Positions 36,938 to 46,107 are shown, counted from the stretch's first letter. The stretch: DNA of 64,000 bases from Planktotalea arctica (GCF_002105285.1 NZ_MUHR01000001.1:248001-312000), one strand, 5' to 3'. Program-made: numbers and translations. Notes: a model not told the origin generated them from the sequence alone.

Positions 36938-38197
36938 TTATTTTGAAGGCCAAGTGACGGCAGGAAGAATAGTCCCGACGCAATCGCCAAATCCGATTTT
37001 ATATCCGTCACCCTTTGCGGCACCGCGCAGTGTCACTGTATCGCCATCCTCAAGAAATCCGCGTGTCTCGCCGGTTTCTAATGTGAAAGGTTCCTTGCCA
37101 CCGTTGCCGAGTTCCATGAGAGAGCCGAACTCGGAGCGATCCGCGCCAGAGATCGTGCCAGAGCCAAGCAGATCGCCTGGCGTCATTGCGCAGCCGCTAC
37201 TGGCGTGATGGGCGAGTTGTTCAGCCGCAGAGTAATACATGTGATTGTAGTTGGTCTTGGCGATTGAGCTGGCTTTGGGCGCGCCTGTAGGCTGTATCAA
37301 GACCTCTAGCTCGATATCGTATAGCCCATCTTTGGAGCCGTCGAGGTAGGGTAAAAGCGTGAAATCACGCTCGGGGGTTGGCGTGCGGAATTGCTCAAGC
37401 GCGGCGGTTGTCACGATCCAAGGGCTGATTGATGTGCCGAACGCTTTGCCCTGAAACGGGCCAAGCGGCTGATATTCCCAGCCTTGAATATCGCGTGCAG
37501 ACCAGTCGTTCAGCAGCACGTAGCCAAAGATCATATCGTCCGCTTCATCAACGGTGATGGGCTTGCCCAGATCGCTACCTGTGCCGACAATCGCCCCAAG
37601 TTCTAGCTCGATATCGAGACGCTTTGACGGACCAAAGACGGGCATCTCAGCATCGGGTGCTTTGGTCTGGCCGTTGGGACGGTGGATTGGTGTGCCCGAG
37701 ACGACAACAGAGGAAGCGCGCCCGTTGTAGCCAATCGGGATATGCAACCAGTTCGCAGGCAAGCTGGGCGAGCCGCGCAAGATCGCGCCCATGTTTTGCG
37801 CGTGCTGACGACCTGCGTAAAAGTCGGTGTATTCTGCGACAAGGAAGGGCATGTGCATTTGAGCGTCTGCGCGGGGTACCAAGAGGTCCGTGACCAGTGC
37901 TTCGCCTGAAAAGCCTTCGGTCAAGATTGTTGTCAAACGCGCGCGCAGAGCGTCCCAAGTGGCGCGACCCTCTTCCATAACTTCATTCCAAAACGGCACG
38001 TCAAAGAGAGGTTCGCTTGTGATGTCGATCAGACCCGCGTCTTCAGCGGCGCGGCAATCAAGGATCATATCGCCAATCGCAACGCCGCAGCGTGGATCAA
38101 GCGCATCCGTCGAAAACATGCCGTAGGGCAGGTTGTTCAAGGGGAAATCAGTGTCTGCAGAGTTGGCCGAGGCCACCCATGATTTGTGCAAAGTCAT
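36938..38197 (-). CDS. fahA: Fumarylacetoacetase
   Basis: Last enzyme of tyrosine/homogentisate catabolism, splitting fumarylacetoacetate into fumarate and acetoacetate; 419 residues. Metal and catalytic segments match the family: YTDFYAGRQHAQNMG (metal Asp and catalytic His), DIELELGAIVG (metal Glu pair), and LLNDWSARDIQGWEYQPLGPFQGKAFGTSISPW (metal Asp and Lys). The N-terminal SH3-like domain carries NNLPYGMFS. It is 55 bp downstream of hmgA on the same strand. maiA and hpd are not in the window; maleylacetoacetate isomerase would have to be supplied elsewhere. Confidence 0.95.
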   Translation of the reverse strand: MTLHKSWVASANSADTDFPLNNLPYGMFSTDALDPRCGVAIGDMILDCRAAEDAGLIDITSEPLFDVPFWNEVMEEGRATWDALRARLTTILTEGFSGEALVTDLLVPRADAQMHMPFLVAEYTDFYAGRQHAQNMGAILRGSPSLPANWLHIPIGYNGRASSVVVSGTPIHRPNGQTKAPDAEMPVFGPSKRLDIELELGAIVGTGSDLGKPITVDEADDMIFGYVLLNDWSARDIQGWEYQPLGPFQGKAFGTSISPWIVTTAALEQFRTPTPERDFTLLPYLDGSKDGLYDIELEVLIQPTGAPKASSIAKTNYNHMYYSAAEQLAHHASSGCAMTPGDLLGSGTISGADRSEFGSLMELGNGGKEPFTLETGETRGFLEDGDTVTLRGAAKGDGYKIGFGDCVGTILPAVTWPSK

Positions 38198-38252
38198 ATA
38201 TCGTCCTTTTGGCGGGCGTGTATGGATCCACGCTCGTTACATTAGCGTTGCT

Positions 38253-39614
38253 TTACTTCTTACCGGAGGTGCCGTCGAATTTCTTTTCTATATCGGTCCA
38301 GCAATCAATGTAATCGTCTTGTAGCGGTGCCTCGCTGGCTGCGAAGGGTGTCAGGTGCTGGGGGAAGCGTGTTTCGAACATGAAGGACATGGTATTGTCC
38401 AGCTTCTCCGCCTTCAGGTCCGCATTGGACGCCCCTTCAAAGGCATTCTTGTCCGGTCCATGGGGGATCATCATGTTGTGCAGGCTCATCCCGCCCGGGA
38501 TAAAACCCTTGGGTTTGGCATCATATTGACCGTAAATGTTGCCCATCATCTCGGACATAATGTTCTTGTGATACCATGGCGGGCGGAACGTATCCTCGGC
38601 CACCATCCAGCGCTCGCGGAACAGAACAAAGTCGATATTTGCAGTGCCTTCAACGCCAGAGGGTGCCGTGAGTACGGTAAAGATCGAGGGGTCAGGGTGA
38701 TCGAACAGGATCGAACCTACAGGACAATACGTACGCAGGTCGTATTTATAGGGCGCATAATTGCCATGCCAAGCGACCACATCAAGGGGTGAATGGCCGA
38801 TCTTGGTTTCATGGAATTGCCCGCACCATTTGATTGTGACGGTTGAGGGTGCATCGCGGTCCTCGAACGCTGCAACGGGGGCTTTGAAATCGCGCCGGTT
38901 TGCCATGCAGTTCGCGCCAATGGGGCCGCGGCCAGGCAGGTCGAATTTCTGGCCGTAGTTTTCGCACACAAAGCCACGTGCGGGACCCTCTAACAGTTCA
39001 ACTCGGTAGAGCAGGCCACGCGGGATGATCGCGATTTCCTTGGGTTCAACGTCGATGACGCCAAGCTCGGTGCAAAAGCGTAAACGCCCCTCTTGCGGAA
39101 CCACCAACAGTTCGGAATCGGCTGAAAAGAAATACGCGTCTTTCATGCTCTCGGTAACCAGATAAATGTGGCTCGCCATGCCGATCTGAGTGTTCACATC
39201 ACCCGCCGTGGTCATCGTGCGCATACCCGTCAGCCATGTCAGCGCCTGATCTGTATGCGGCACGGGGTCCCAGCGATACTGGCCAAGACTGATAACGTCC
39301 GGGTCCACATAGGGCGCGGACTTCCAGTAGGGCAAATCGATCTTGGTATAGCGGTGCGAGTGTTTCACGGAGGGGCGAATGCGGTAGCACCAAGTGCGCT
39401 CGTTCTGGTGGCTCGGCGCTGTAAAGGCTGTGCCAGAGAGTTGTTCGCCATAAAGTCCGTAGTTACATTTCTGCGGACTGTTCATGCCTTGAGGCAAAGC
39501 GCCGGACAGGGCTTCGGTTTCAAAATCATTACCGAAACCGGGCATATAGCCTTGGGTGATGCCCATAGGCGTTGCGGCGCTGGTCATTGTGGAGGGCGTG
39601 ACTTGGCGTTTCAT
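38253..39614 (-). CDS. hmgA: Homogentisate 1,2-dioxygenase
   Basis: Iron(II) dioxygenase that opens the homogentisate ring to maleylacetoacetate, 453 residues from the ATG at 39614 ([20 protein letters not shown]). A longer open frame would run into the divergent regulator region. The [16 protein letters not shown] opening is diagnostic. Iron-ligand segments are seen as [11 protein letters not shown] (His and Glu, spaced H-x5-E) and the [10 protein letters not shown] region (His). The [19 protein letters not shown] segment is also conserved. It is divergent from a MarR gene, with a palindrome in the 76-bp spacer. An alternative start at 39587 is possible. Confidence 0.96.
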   Translation of the reverse strand: MKRQVTPSTMTSAATPMGITQGYMPGFGNDFETEALSGALPQGMNSPQKCNYGLYGEQLSGTAFTAPSHQNERTWCYRIRPSVKHSHRYTKIDLPYWKSAPYVDPDVISLGQYRWDPVPHTDQALTWLTGMRTMTTAGDVNTQIGMASHIYLVTESMKDAYFFSADSELLVVPQEGRLRFCTELGVIDVEPKEIAIIPRGLLYRVELLEGPARGFVCENYGQKFDLPGRGPIGANCMANRRDFKAPVAAFEDRDAPSTVTIKWCGQFHETKIGHSPLDVVAWHGNYAPYKYDLRTYCPVGSILFDHPDPSIFTVLTAPSGVEGTANIDFVLFRERWMVAEDTFRPPWYHKNIMSEMMGNIYGQYDAKPKGFIPGGMSLHNMMIPHGPDKNAFEGASNADLKAEKLDNTMSFMFETRFPQHLTPFAASEAPLQDDYIDCWTDIEKKFDGTSGKK

Positions 39615-39651
39615 GGCAGGTTCCCGTGTGTACAAGTTGCGACCTGAAGTA

Positions 39652-39671
39652 TTAGTTGATTTTGTAACTAA
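39652..39671. promoter_or_regulatory. Probable operator of the hmgA/marR spacer
   Basis: TTAGTTGATTTTGTAACTAA has perfect 6-base arms (TTAGTT and AACTAA) separated by 8 bases, within the 76-bp spacer between hmgA and the MarR gene. A MarR dimer site here would control both directions. The symmetry is seen; binding is inferred. Confidence 0.55.
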
Positions 39672-39690
39672 CAACCTTCAAAACTGGCGA

Positions 39691-40125
39691 ATGAGCGAAA
39701 AAGACGACTTTGATTTACAGCTATTCCTGCCCTATCTGCTGAACCAAGCAGCAGAGGCGTCGAGCCTTGCGTTCAACCAGATTTACAAAAATCGCTATGG
39801 CATGCTGCGCACCGAATGGCGCGTACTCTTCCATCTTGGGATCTACGGCACGCTTACGGCGAAAGAAATCGGAGCGCGCGCGAAATCGCATAAAACCAAG
39901 ATCAGCCGCGCGGTCGCGGCGCTTGAAGGGCGGCGCTATCTGAAACGCGCGCGGCGCGAGAACGACAGGCGGGTCGAGGCGTTGGAGCTGACCGCGCTGG
40001 GCACCTCTGTCTACAATGAGCTTCGCGAAGAAGCGCGCCGCTATGATAGCGCACTCTCAGATCAGATGAGCGCGGAAGAACGCGATGTTCTGCGCAAACT
40101 ACTGCTGCGTCTGAGCCGTTCCTAG
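39691..40125 (+). CDS. MarR-family regulator, probable homogentisate repressor
   Basis: Winged-helix regulator of 144 residues starting at ATG 39691 (MSEKDDFDLQLFLPYLLNQ). The DNA-binding core reads TEWRVLFHLGIYGTLTAKEIGARAKSHKTKISRAVAALEGRRYLKR, with the wing in ARRENDRRVEALELTALG. It is divergent from hmgA, so it most likely represses hmgA-fahA and itself, with homogentisate or a related acid as ligand, as for HmgR-like MarR proteins; this is inference. Its last 4 bases overlap the convergent mipZ gene. Confidence 0.87.
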   Translation: MSEKDDFDLQLFLPYLLNQAAEASSLAFNQIYKNRYGMLRTEWRVLFHLGIYGTLTAKEIGARAKSHKTKISRAVAALEGRRYLKRARRENDRRVEALELTALGTSVYNELREEARRYDSALSDQMSAEERDVLRKLLLRLSRS

Positions 40126-40931
40126 AAGTCTACCGTGACGCCCGGCAAGTTCAGGGATTTCAACAGATCGCGCAATTCCTGACGGGCCGCGACGTTCGAG
40201 ATGTTCATCTGTTTTACGCCCACATCCTTAAGATCAAGCAAGGTCAAACCACGTGGAAAAAGCTCTCTGAAAATTACCCGCTCGTTAAAACCGGGGGCGA
40301 CGCGAAAACCGATGCGTTTGGCAAGCACCTCGATTGCGGCCTGCATTTTCTTTTTGTTCACCATGTTCTGTGCACCCATGCGATTGCGTAGCACGATCCA
40401 GTCGATTGGTGGTAGCTTGGCCTGCGCGCGAAGCTGGCGAGCATTCCAGACCATTTCGGAATAAACAGATGGCCCTTTGATTTTGACGCCGTCCGTGTCC
40501 GTGTGGGCGAGCAAATCGAAATCGACAAAACTATCGTTCAGCGGTGTGATCAATGTATCCGCCAGCGAATGCGCCACTTGGCTCAGCCGTGTGTGCGAAC
40601 CGGGACAGTCAATCACGATGAAATCGCTATCAGGCTCCAGCGTGGCAACCGCAGCCGAGAGGCGATGATCATAAACATTTTCGCCGGGGCGCAGGTTGCT
40701 TTGATCAATTTCGGGCAACTCGCGGTAATCGGGGCAGGGAAGTTCAATGCCTTGTGACTCCAGAAACGCCGTGCGATTTGCAACGTAACGCCCGAACGTC
40801 TTTTGGCGCAGGTCCAGATCAAGTACGCCAACCTTATGCCCCATGCGCGCAAGCGCCGTTGCCACGTGCATGGAGACGGTGGACTTGCCAGCCCCGCCTT
40901 TTTCGTTCCCAACTACAATAATATGCGCCAT
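40122..40931 (-). CDS. mipZ: Division plane positioning ATPase MipZ
   Basis: ParA/MinD-type ATPase of 269 residues that forms a bipolar gradient and blocks FtsZ assembly away from midcell in alphaproteobacteria. The deviant Walker A is NEKGGAGKST (residues 8-17), the Walker B-like segment is FIVIDCPGSH, and the switch region DLDLRQKTFGRY is the MipZ version (Arg-Gln-Lys after DLD). The tail (GLTLLDLKDVGVKQMNISNVAARQELRDLL) is also MipZ-like. It is monocistronic as far as visible. It is convergent with the MarR gene by 4 bp. Confidence 0.92.
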   Translation of the reverse strand: MAHIIVVGNEKGGAGKSTVSMHVATALARMGHKVGVLDLDLRQKTFGRYVANRTAFLESQGIELPCPDYRELPEIDQSNLRPGENVYDHRLSAAVATLEPDSDFIVIDCPGSHTRLSQVAHSLADTLITPLNDSFVDFDLLAHTDTDGVKIKGPSVYSEMVWNARQLRAQAKLPPIDWIVLRNRMGAQNMVNKKKMQAAIEVLAKRIGFRVAPGFNERVIFRELFPRGLTLLDLKDVGVKQMNISNVAARQELRDLLKSLNLPGVTVDF

Positions 40932-41036
40932 ATCTTCGGCCCCCCGAGCCCCGTTCTTGTCTTTGGATTAGAGCATGCGTCAAGCGAGGGGAAGGGGCGC
41001 CTGCGATGCAATTTGAAAGCGTAGTATCGGGAACCC

Positions 41037-41711
41037 TTAACCTTTGAGTGGCTCACGCAGGATTTCGCGGAACCTGCCGTCGTTGTCCTGCCCTGCTAGC
41101 GTTAGTGTGTCGAGCGTGTAGGGTATCGGTAAAGTCTGTGCAAAATGGCTGTGCAGCATGGCTTTGACGGGCGTGTGCAACTGATCCTTGATGTTGCCCG
41201 TCAGGGTGACGTGAAATTTGAAGTCCTCCATCACATGCGGGTAGCCCCATTGCGCGAGGTTTGCCTTTTGGCGCTCTGAAAGGCGTTGGCTTCTGCGCCG
41301 TTGAAGAACGTCATCGCTAAGTGGTGCGCGAAACGGATCAAGCGATTGCACCGTTTGCGCCGCGAGAGACTTCAATGCACTGTCATCTCCGTCACATGTC
41401 AGGGCAAAAAAACGTCCAATCTGCGAAAGTGTGAGGGCCGCGAGAGTAATGGGGGCGTGTGCGGCGCAAAGGCCCTTGAACGCGTGGGAGAGATCACCCT
41501 CCCGTATGCCATCTGCCAAGTGAAACGGAGCTTTGAATGTGGCATGCAGCCCGTATTTACGTGGCCGTTCCGTCAGCTTGGCAAGGTCAATGCCCTTGAT
41601 TTCGGGATGCTGAACTGTTTGTCCTGCTGCGATATCCCAACCAAGCCATGCGGCTCCGTGCGTTGCCAAGGGTCCTTCGAATGTGTGATAAATTGCATAA
41701 CGCTCAAACAT
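41037..41711 (-). CDS. DUF1045 family 2H-phosphoesterase-like protein
   Basis: Protein of 224 residues starting MFERYAIYHTFEGPLA, at the ATG overlapping the stop of the upstream transporter gene (TGATG). Two His-x-Thr motifs are visible, LHATFKAPF near residue 60 and FHVTLTG near residue 170, as in 2H phosphoesterases. DUF1045 proteins often occur with phosphonate (phn) genes, where one branch is called PhnP-associated; no phn genes are here. The catalytic motifs are seen; the substrate is unknown. Confidence 0.8.
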   Translation of the reverse strand: MFERYAIYHTFEGPLATHGAAWLGWDIAAGQTVQHPEIKGIDLAKLTERPRKYGLHATFKAPFHLADGIREGDLSHAFKGLCAAHAPITLAALTLSQIGRFFALTCDGDDSALKSLAAQTVQSLDPFRAPLSDDVLQRRRSQRLSERQKANLAQWGYPHVMEDFKFHVTLTGNIKDQLHTPVKAMLHSHFAQTLPIPYTLDTLTLAGQDNDGRFREILREPLKG

Positions 41712-42586
41712 CACACGCCCTTTCTCGTTGCGAGATAAACCCCAAGAGATGCCGCCCCTAGACCGATCCATGCCAGCAAGGGCATGACTTCCCCCAGTAA
41801 TATCCATGCGGTCAGTGCAGCCAAAGGCGGCACCATGAAGAACAGCGCGGACACGCGGCTCACATCGCCTGCGCGGATCATGGCGAGCAAAAGACCTACG
41901 GCGATCACCGAATTGCCGATCACCAGATAAGCGAGTGCTGCGATGAAGGCAGGCGTCCAATCCACATGAAAATCGTTTTGTAAGGCCAGCGCGGGCATTA
42001 TCCCGATGAAGCCTGCCGTGTAGCCAATGAGGTTCGCGGTCACTGGATGATGGCTGAGTCCGTGGCGCTTTTCCCAGAGCGAGCCGCTGGTAATTCCGAG
42101 TAGCGCAATCGCCGCGAAGGTCAGGCCAAGCATGCTTGGCGGTTCAATCGTAGTGCGTGATCCGATTACCAAGAGCGTGCCAAGCAGGCCTAGCGCAAGG
42201 CCGATCCAACTGCGCCGCGTGATAGTTTCAGTGGTCCAAAGCGGAGCGAGCAGGGCAACAAGGATGGGTTGAAACGACATGAGCAGCGCCAATGTCCCCG
42301 CGCCAATACCCGCACTGAAGGCATAGTAATTCATCCCGAAATACACCGCTTGGATCAGAAATCCGACAAACGCCAGATGCGCCCAATCTGCGCGCGTCCT
42401 TGGCAGTGGCGGGCGTAGAATTGCAAAAAGCACCGCCATGATGAGGATCACGCAGCCAAAGCGCAGTGCCAGTAGCGTCATGGGGTCCGTATAAAGCAGC
42501 CCGATCTTGGCGACCGAATAGCCGACAGACCAGAGCGCAAGGAAGATGAATGGTGCGAGAGTTAGCCAGAGAGGGCGTGTGGGCAT
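41711..42586 (-). CDS. EamA-type drug/metabolite transporter
   Basis: Inner-membrane transporter of the DMT superfamily, 291 residues starting MPTRPLWLTLAPFIFLALWS at 42586. Ten helices and two EamA repeats are expected, with signature-like segments WSVGYSVAKIGLL, FGMNYYAFSAGIGAGTLALLMSFQPILVALLAPL, and in repeat 2 VSALFFMVPPLAALTAWILLGE. Its stop shares one base with the start of the DUF1045 gene, so the two are coupled. The substrate cannot be deduced. Confidence 0.85.
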   Translation of the reverse strand: MPTRPLWLTLAPFIFLALWSVGYSVAKIGLLYTDPMTLLALRFGCVILIMAVLFAILRPPLPRTRADWAHLAFVGFLIQAVYFGMNYYAFSAGIGAGTLALLMSFQPILVALLAPLWTTETITRRSWIGLALGLLGTLLVIGSRTTIEPPSMLGLTFAAIALLGITSGSLWEKRHGLSHHPVTANLIGYTAGFIGIMPALALQNDFHVDWTPAFIAALAYLVIGNSVIAVGLLLAMIRAGDVSRVSALFFMVPPLAALTAWILLGEVMPLLAWIGLGAASLGVYLATRKGV

Positions 42587-42687
42587 AGGGTGGATCTCGC
42601 TCGTTGCGCGCGTGCCTAGTCGTGCGCCGAATGTTTTCACATGTCCATAGATTGACGAAGATTCCTCGCTCTACTACTCGGGCGTGT

Positions 42688-43380
42688 ATGAAAACACCTT
42701 TGATTTTGTTTGCTGTTTCCATGTTTTTGAGCGCCTTCGGGTATTTCATCCCTGTATGGTCAGATGCCTTGTTGCTTGGTGTGCCCTGCGCCGTGGCAAG
42801 CCTTTGGCTGATCTGGCGCGCTTGCTTCGGAGGCAACGCCTATCTGGTGGACGAGCCCAAGCCAAAGCGCGTCACCAAGCGCGGGCAAAGGTCAAAACCG
42901 AGAGTGGATTTAAACCACATCCAAGCATCCGCTGAGGCCGAGATAGGCGCGCGAAAATGGGTGATTGTAGATGGCTCGAACGTCATGCACTGGATCAACA
43001 ATGAGCCGAATATCAAACCGCTTCTCGATGTGCTTGAGCGGCTTGAACACCATGGCTACACAGCGGGTGTGATGTTCGATGCAAGTGCCGGGCACCAGCT
43101 TCAAGGGAAATACGGCCATGATGGCACGTTCAGTCAGCTTTTGGGACTGCCCCTAGATCGCATTATGGTGGTGCCCAATGGCACTGTGGCGGACCGGTAT
43201 ATTCTGAAAGCGGCACGCGATTTTCGTGCCAAGATCGTGACCAATGACCGATATCGCGATTGGGCAGACAACTTCCCAGAGGTGAACGAGCGCGGTTTTT
43301 TGATCACGGGCTGGTATCGTGATGGCGCGTTGTTCACGTCTTTGGGGCCAAAACCAAATAGGTCTATGCGCGTCAGATAA
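42688..43380 (+). CDS. Membrane-anchored NYN-domain (Zc3h12a-type) ribonuclease-like protein
   Basis: Protein of 230 residues starting MKTPLILFAVSMFLSAFGY. Two short helices (about residues 3-23 and 28-48) anchor it, followed by a basic linker. The NYN domain begins WVIVDGSNVMHW (first catalytic Asp near residue 94) and continues through VMFDASAGHQL, VVPNGTVADRYILKAARDF and IVTNDRYRDWADNFPEV (further acidic residues), the pattern of Regnase-like RNases. RNase activity is inferred from the family. It is divergent from the EamA gene; the spacer is about 100 bp. Confidence 0.82.
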   Translation: MKTPLILFAVSMFLSAFGYFIPVWSDALLLGVPCAVASLWLIWRACFGGNAYLVDEPKPKRVTKRGQRSKPRVDLNHIQASAEAEIGARKWVIVDGSNVMHWINNEPNIKPLLDVLERLEHHGYTAGVMFDASAGHQLQGKYGHDGTFSQLLGLPLDRIMVVPNGTVADRYILKAARDFRAKIVTNDRYRDWADNFPEVNERGFLITGWYRDGALFTSLGPKPNRSMRVR

Positions 43381-43646
43381 CGCAAACCGCAGCGCTTGGG
43401 TGCGCGTGTGCTAAATGGATTTATAGTAGTGACTGCGTGAGCGCTAGGCTTGGCCTTCGAAGGAGCTATGCTGGCAAACAAGACCTCCGCTGCGCGCGAT
43501 AATGTCCAGTTTGGTTTACCGTTCGACAAACGGTGGTTTTGGGGAATGACATGAAGGTCTACTACAAGCCCCTGATCGTGGAGTTCCCTGTTGCTGTAGG
43601 CTATTTTTAGTTTATCAATATTCCTGATAATTTGCGGAATTAACTT
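43381..43646. other. Gap without a recognised gene
   Basis: Short frames such as MLANKTSAARDNVQFGLPFDKRWFWGMT (43469-43555, plus strand, given only as a description) have a moderate start context (AAGGAG before ATG) but no family. The stretch changes from host-like GC to AT-rich sequence near 43600. It may be a remnant at the edge of an inserted segment. Confidence 0.3.
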
Positions 43647-44324
43647 ATGGCTAAGTATACGATTAGAAATGATAAAAATGAACCAAAAGGGTTGTTCACA
43701 AGCGATGGTAAGTTGGCTCTAGGAGTAGCTGTTGGGGCTTTATCAGTAATACTATCTATCGTTGCGTTTGAGTTTTTTTGGGGTGCCCGTAAGGCATCAG
43801 ATTATTTTGAAGTTGCACCGCTGATTATTTCACTTCTCGTTGCAACTGCGTCGATCTACTTTGCGGCGAGTGCTTTGCTGGAGCAAAGAAAAACTCGCCA
43901 AGCTGGGACTGACCCAGTTCTGGTAGCACATCTGGGTCAACGGGCAGATGCCCGCGAGCTTATCACCTTCAATATTTCTAATGTGGGGGCTGGTGCTGCT
44001 CTGAACGTCTGCATCGACGTCGACGAACCAAAGGACGATTTGGCTCAGAGGAACTTAATAACTAATGTTTTCAAACGGCACCATCCTTTTGCCGTAATTC
44101 TTCAAGGTAAATCAATCGAGTTCAGTTTGGCGCTTAGTTGGGATCTTCTAGGAGAAAATCCCTTGCCGCCGTTCGCTGCTCGGCTGACCTATGAAGACTT
44201 AGCAGGTGGACAATACGAGAGCCTATTTTCAATAGACGTTTGTGAACTGGATGGGCTTGGGACGAACAGGTCTCCCCAAATGAGAATGGTTAAAGCGCTT
44301 GAGGAAATAGCGAAGAAGAGTTGA
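43647..44324 (+). CDS. Unrecognised membrane protein, probably acquired
   Basis: Protein of 225 residues with no recognised family. A polar N-terminus (about 20 residues) is followed by two helices (LALGVAVGALSVILSIVAF and VAPLIISLLVATASIYFAAS), then a basic patch (EQRKTRQ) and a C-terminal beta-rich domain (ELITFNISNVGAGAALNVCIDV to RLTYEDLAGGQYESLFSI) resembling an immunoglobulin-like fold. Codon use is AT-richer than neighbours. It stands alone between the NYN gene and rpmE without partners. The combination of two helices and a soluble beta domain occurs in many accessory genes, but no function can be given. Confidence 0.7.
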   Translation: MAKYTIRNDKNEPKGLFTSDGKLALGVAVGALSVILSIVAFEFFWGARKASDYFEVAPLIISLLVATASIYFAASALLEQRKTRQAGTDPVLVAHLGQRADARELITFNISNVGAGAALNVCIDVDEPKDDLAQRNLITNVFKRHHPFAVILQGKSIEFSLALSWDLLGENPLPPFAARLTYEDLAGGQYESLFSIDVCELDGLGTNRSPQMRMVKALEEIAKKS

Positions 44325-44625
44325 TTACGCTTTTGTCCTGGTCAGTGACCGTCCAGCCTGTTCCAAAAACCCTCCTTTTTGGCACATGCCCAAACCACAT
44401 CGATTGACGCTACCAAAAACCCCGTTCAAAAACTAAGCAGTTGTTGGGAGTTTTTTGACCCTAATGTGCTGCAAACATTAGATGCAATGCAGGGCTTTGG
44501 AAAAATGGGCGCGAAGCTGACGCTCGCCACCATTTTTATGATCCCCTCACCACTCAAAAAGCCCAAAACGAAAAACGCCGCCCCCAGAAGGAGCGGCGTT
44601 TCTAAAAATTCCGTAGGAGCTGTGC
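44325..44625. other. Gap between the acquired gene and rpmE
   Basis: No gene was identified. It holds several short AT-rich runs and repeated AAAAACC/AAAACCC motifs, with the rpmE terminator at its right end. A frame at 44379-44657 on the plus strand has no family and overlaps the terminator and rpmE antisense, so it was not called. Confidence 0.4.
44571..44601 (-). terminator. Rho-independent terminator of rpmE
   Basis: AAACGCCGC (44573-44581) and GCGGCGTTT (44593-44601) form a perfect 9-bp stem with an 11-base loop. On the minus strand the stem is followed by T residues. It lies 25 bp downstream of the rpmE stop and ends the ribosomal operon. Confidence 0.9.
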
Positions 44626-44847
44626 TTAGAAGCCCAGACCTTCGTATTTCTTCTTGAACTTGGAAACACGTCCGCCAGCATCCATCAAGCGCGTGCCGCC
44701 ACCTGTCCATGCGGGGTGCGCAGACGGGTCGATGTCGAGCGCGAGTTGGTCGCCCTCTTTGCCGTATGTGGATTTCATCTGGTGGATCGTACCATCCGTC
44801 ATCTTCACGTTGATGATGTGGTAATCTGGGTGAATATCTTTTTTCAT
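44626..44847 (-). CDS. rpmE: 50S ribosomal protein L31
   Basis: Ribosomal protein bL31 of 73 residues at the 5S rRNA/central protuberance and the intersubunit bridge. It opens [19 protein letters not shown] and contains the [25 protein letters not shown] segment. The zinc-binding cysteines of the C+ form are missing, so this is the C- type common in alphaproteobacteria. It is last in the rpsP-rimM-trmD-rplS-rpmE cluster, 11 bp after rplS, and followed by a strong terminator. Confidence 0.95.
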   Translation of the reverse strand: MKKDIHPDYHIINVKMTDGTIHQMKSTYGKEGDQLALDIDPSAHPAWTGGGTRLMDAGGRVSKFKKKYEGLGF

Positions 44848-44858
44848 CAGTGCGCTCC

Positions 44859-45233
44859 TTAGCCTTTGAGTGGCTTGTAAGTTGTATCTTCAGCGATACG
44901 TGCGGATTTACCGCGACGCGAGCGCAGATAGTACAGCTTGGCGCGGCGAACGCGGCCACGGCGCACTACTGTGATGCTGTCTACGTTGGTGGAATGCAGT
45001 GGGAACACACGTTCCACGCCCTCACCAAAGGAAATCTTGCGAACTGTGAAAGACCCGGCAACGCCTTTGCCATTCTTGCGCGCGATGCACACGCCTTCAT
45101 AGTTCTGAACACGGCTGCGCGTGCCCTCGGTTACTTTATAGCCCACACGAATTGTGTCTCCGGCTTTGAAATCGGGAAGGTCTTTCCCGAGTGCGGCGAC
45201 CTGTTCGGCCTCCAATTGTGCGATAAGATTCAT
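44859..45233 (-). CDS. rplS: 50S ribosomal protein L19
   Basis: Ribosomal protein bL19 of 124 residues. It reads [37 protein letters not shown] and contains [37 protein letters not shown], the core L19 motif, then [25 protein letters not shown]. Its start is 51 bp after the trmD stop, with a GGAG site. Organisation rplS-rpmE below trmD is usual for alphaproteobacteria. Confidence 0.97.
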   Translation of the reverse strand: MNLIAQLEAEQVAALGKDLPDFKAGDTIRVGYKVTEGTRSRVQNYEGVCIARKNGKGVAGSFTVRKISFGEGVERVFPLHSTNVDSITVVRRGRVRRAKLYYLRSRRGKSARIAEDTTYKPLKG

Positions 45234-45284
45234 GTCTTATCTCCTATGTATGCTCGCGGTTGTTCCGCAAAGGTTTATGCGTCC

Positions 45285-46106
45285 TCAGAGCTCTCGGTCT
45301 TCATCCGGGTCCCTGCCGTGCAAAGCACACCAAGCCCGCCAGAGGTCAGGTCGTCTTTCTTTCGTTAGCCTTTCGGCCATGGCCTGCCGCCATTCGGATA
45401 TTTTCGCGTGATGGCCGGACTGAAGTATTTCCGGTATCGCGCGATCCTTCCAGACCGCAGGTTTCGTATACTGAGGATGCTCTAGGAGACCATGCGAGAA
45501 CGATTCGTCCTGCGTGGAATCGTAGTTCCCAAGCACGCGCGGTATAAGCCGCACCGTTGCATCAATCAAGGCCTGTGCTGCAATCTCGCCCCCTGTGAGG
45601 ATAAAGTCACCAAGCGATACTTCTTCGATGTTGTATTCCTCGATAACGCGCTCATCGACGCCCTCGAAACGCCCACAAAGGAGCGTGATACCGTCGCAGC
45701 CTGCGAAGCGCCGCGCCATTGCTTGATCCATTGGTTTGCCGCGCGGGGACAGGTAAACAACAGGCCAGTTTCCTTTGGCGGATTCAGCAGCTGTGTCCAG
45801 CGCTTTACCCAGTACATCGGCACGCAGAACCATGCCTGCGCCACCTCCCGCGGGGGTGTCATCCACATTGCGATGCTTGGTTTCGCCAAAGGGGCGTAGA
45901 TCAATCGTATCCATCTGCCACAGCCCCTCTTGCAAGGCCTTGCCTGTAAGGGATGCACCTAGAACACCGGGAAAGCTCTCTGGGAAAAGCGTCAGAATTT
46001 GCGCACGCCAAACGCCCGCAAGCTCAGGGTTTTCCGTCATCAACTCGCGCGGTTTGAACGTCTGGCGGATCGCCTTGCGACCATGGGAGCGGGGGGTGTT
46101 ACTCAT
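45285..46106 (-). CDS. trmD: tRNA (guanine-N1-)-methyltransferase TrmD
   Basis: SPOUT-class enzyme that makes m1G37 in tRNA, 273 residues. The first 30 residues form an extension (MSNTPRSHGRKAIRQTFKPRE) before the usual WRAQILTLFPESFPGVLGASLTGKAL opening; an internal ATG at 46040 (MTENPELAG) is an alternative start. Catalytic knot segments are VYLSPRGKPMDQ, ITLLCGRFEGVDERVIEEY and SLGDFILTGGEIAA. It follows the pentapeptide-repeat gene by 1 bp, so it is in one transcript with rimM. Confidence 0.96.
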   Translation of the reverse strand: MSNTPRSHGRKAIRQTFKPRELMTENPELAGVWRAQILTLFPESFPGVLGASLTGKALQEGLWQMDTIDLRPFGETKHRNVDDTPAGGGAGMVLRADVLGKALDTAAESAKGNWPVVYLSPRGKPMDQAMARRFAGCDGITLLCGRFEGVDERVIEEYNIEEVSLGDFILTGGEIAAQALIDATVRLIPRVLGNYDSTQDESFSHGLLEHPQYTKPAVWKDRAIPEILQSGHHAKISEWRQAMAERLTKERRPDLWRAWCALHGRDPDEDREL

Positions 46107-46107
46107 A

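Noticed and set aside
44379-44657. 92-codon plus-strand frame before rpmE
   Set aside because: It crosses the rpmE terminator and gene in antisense and has no family.
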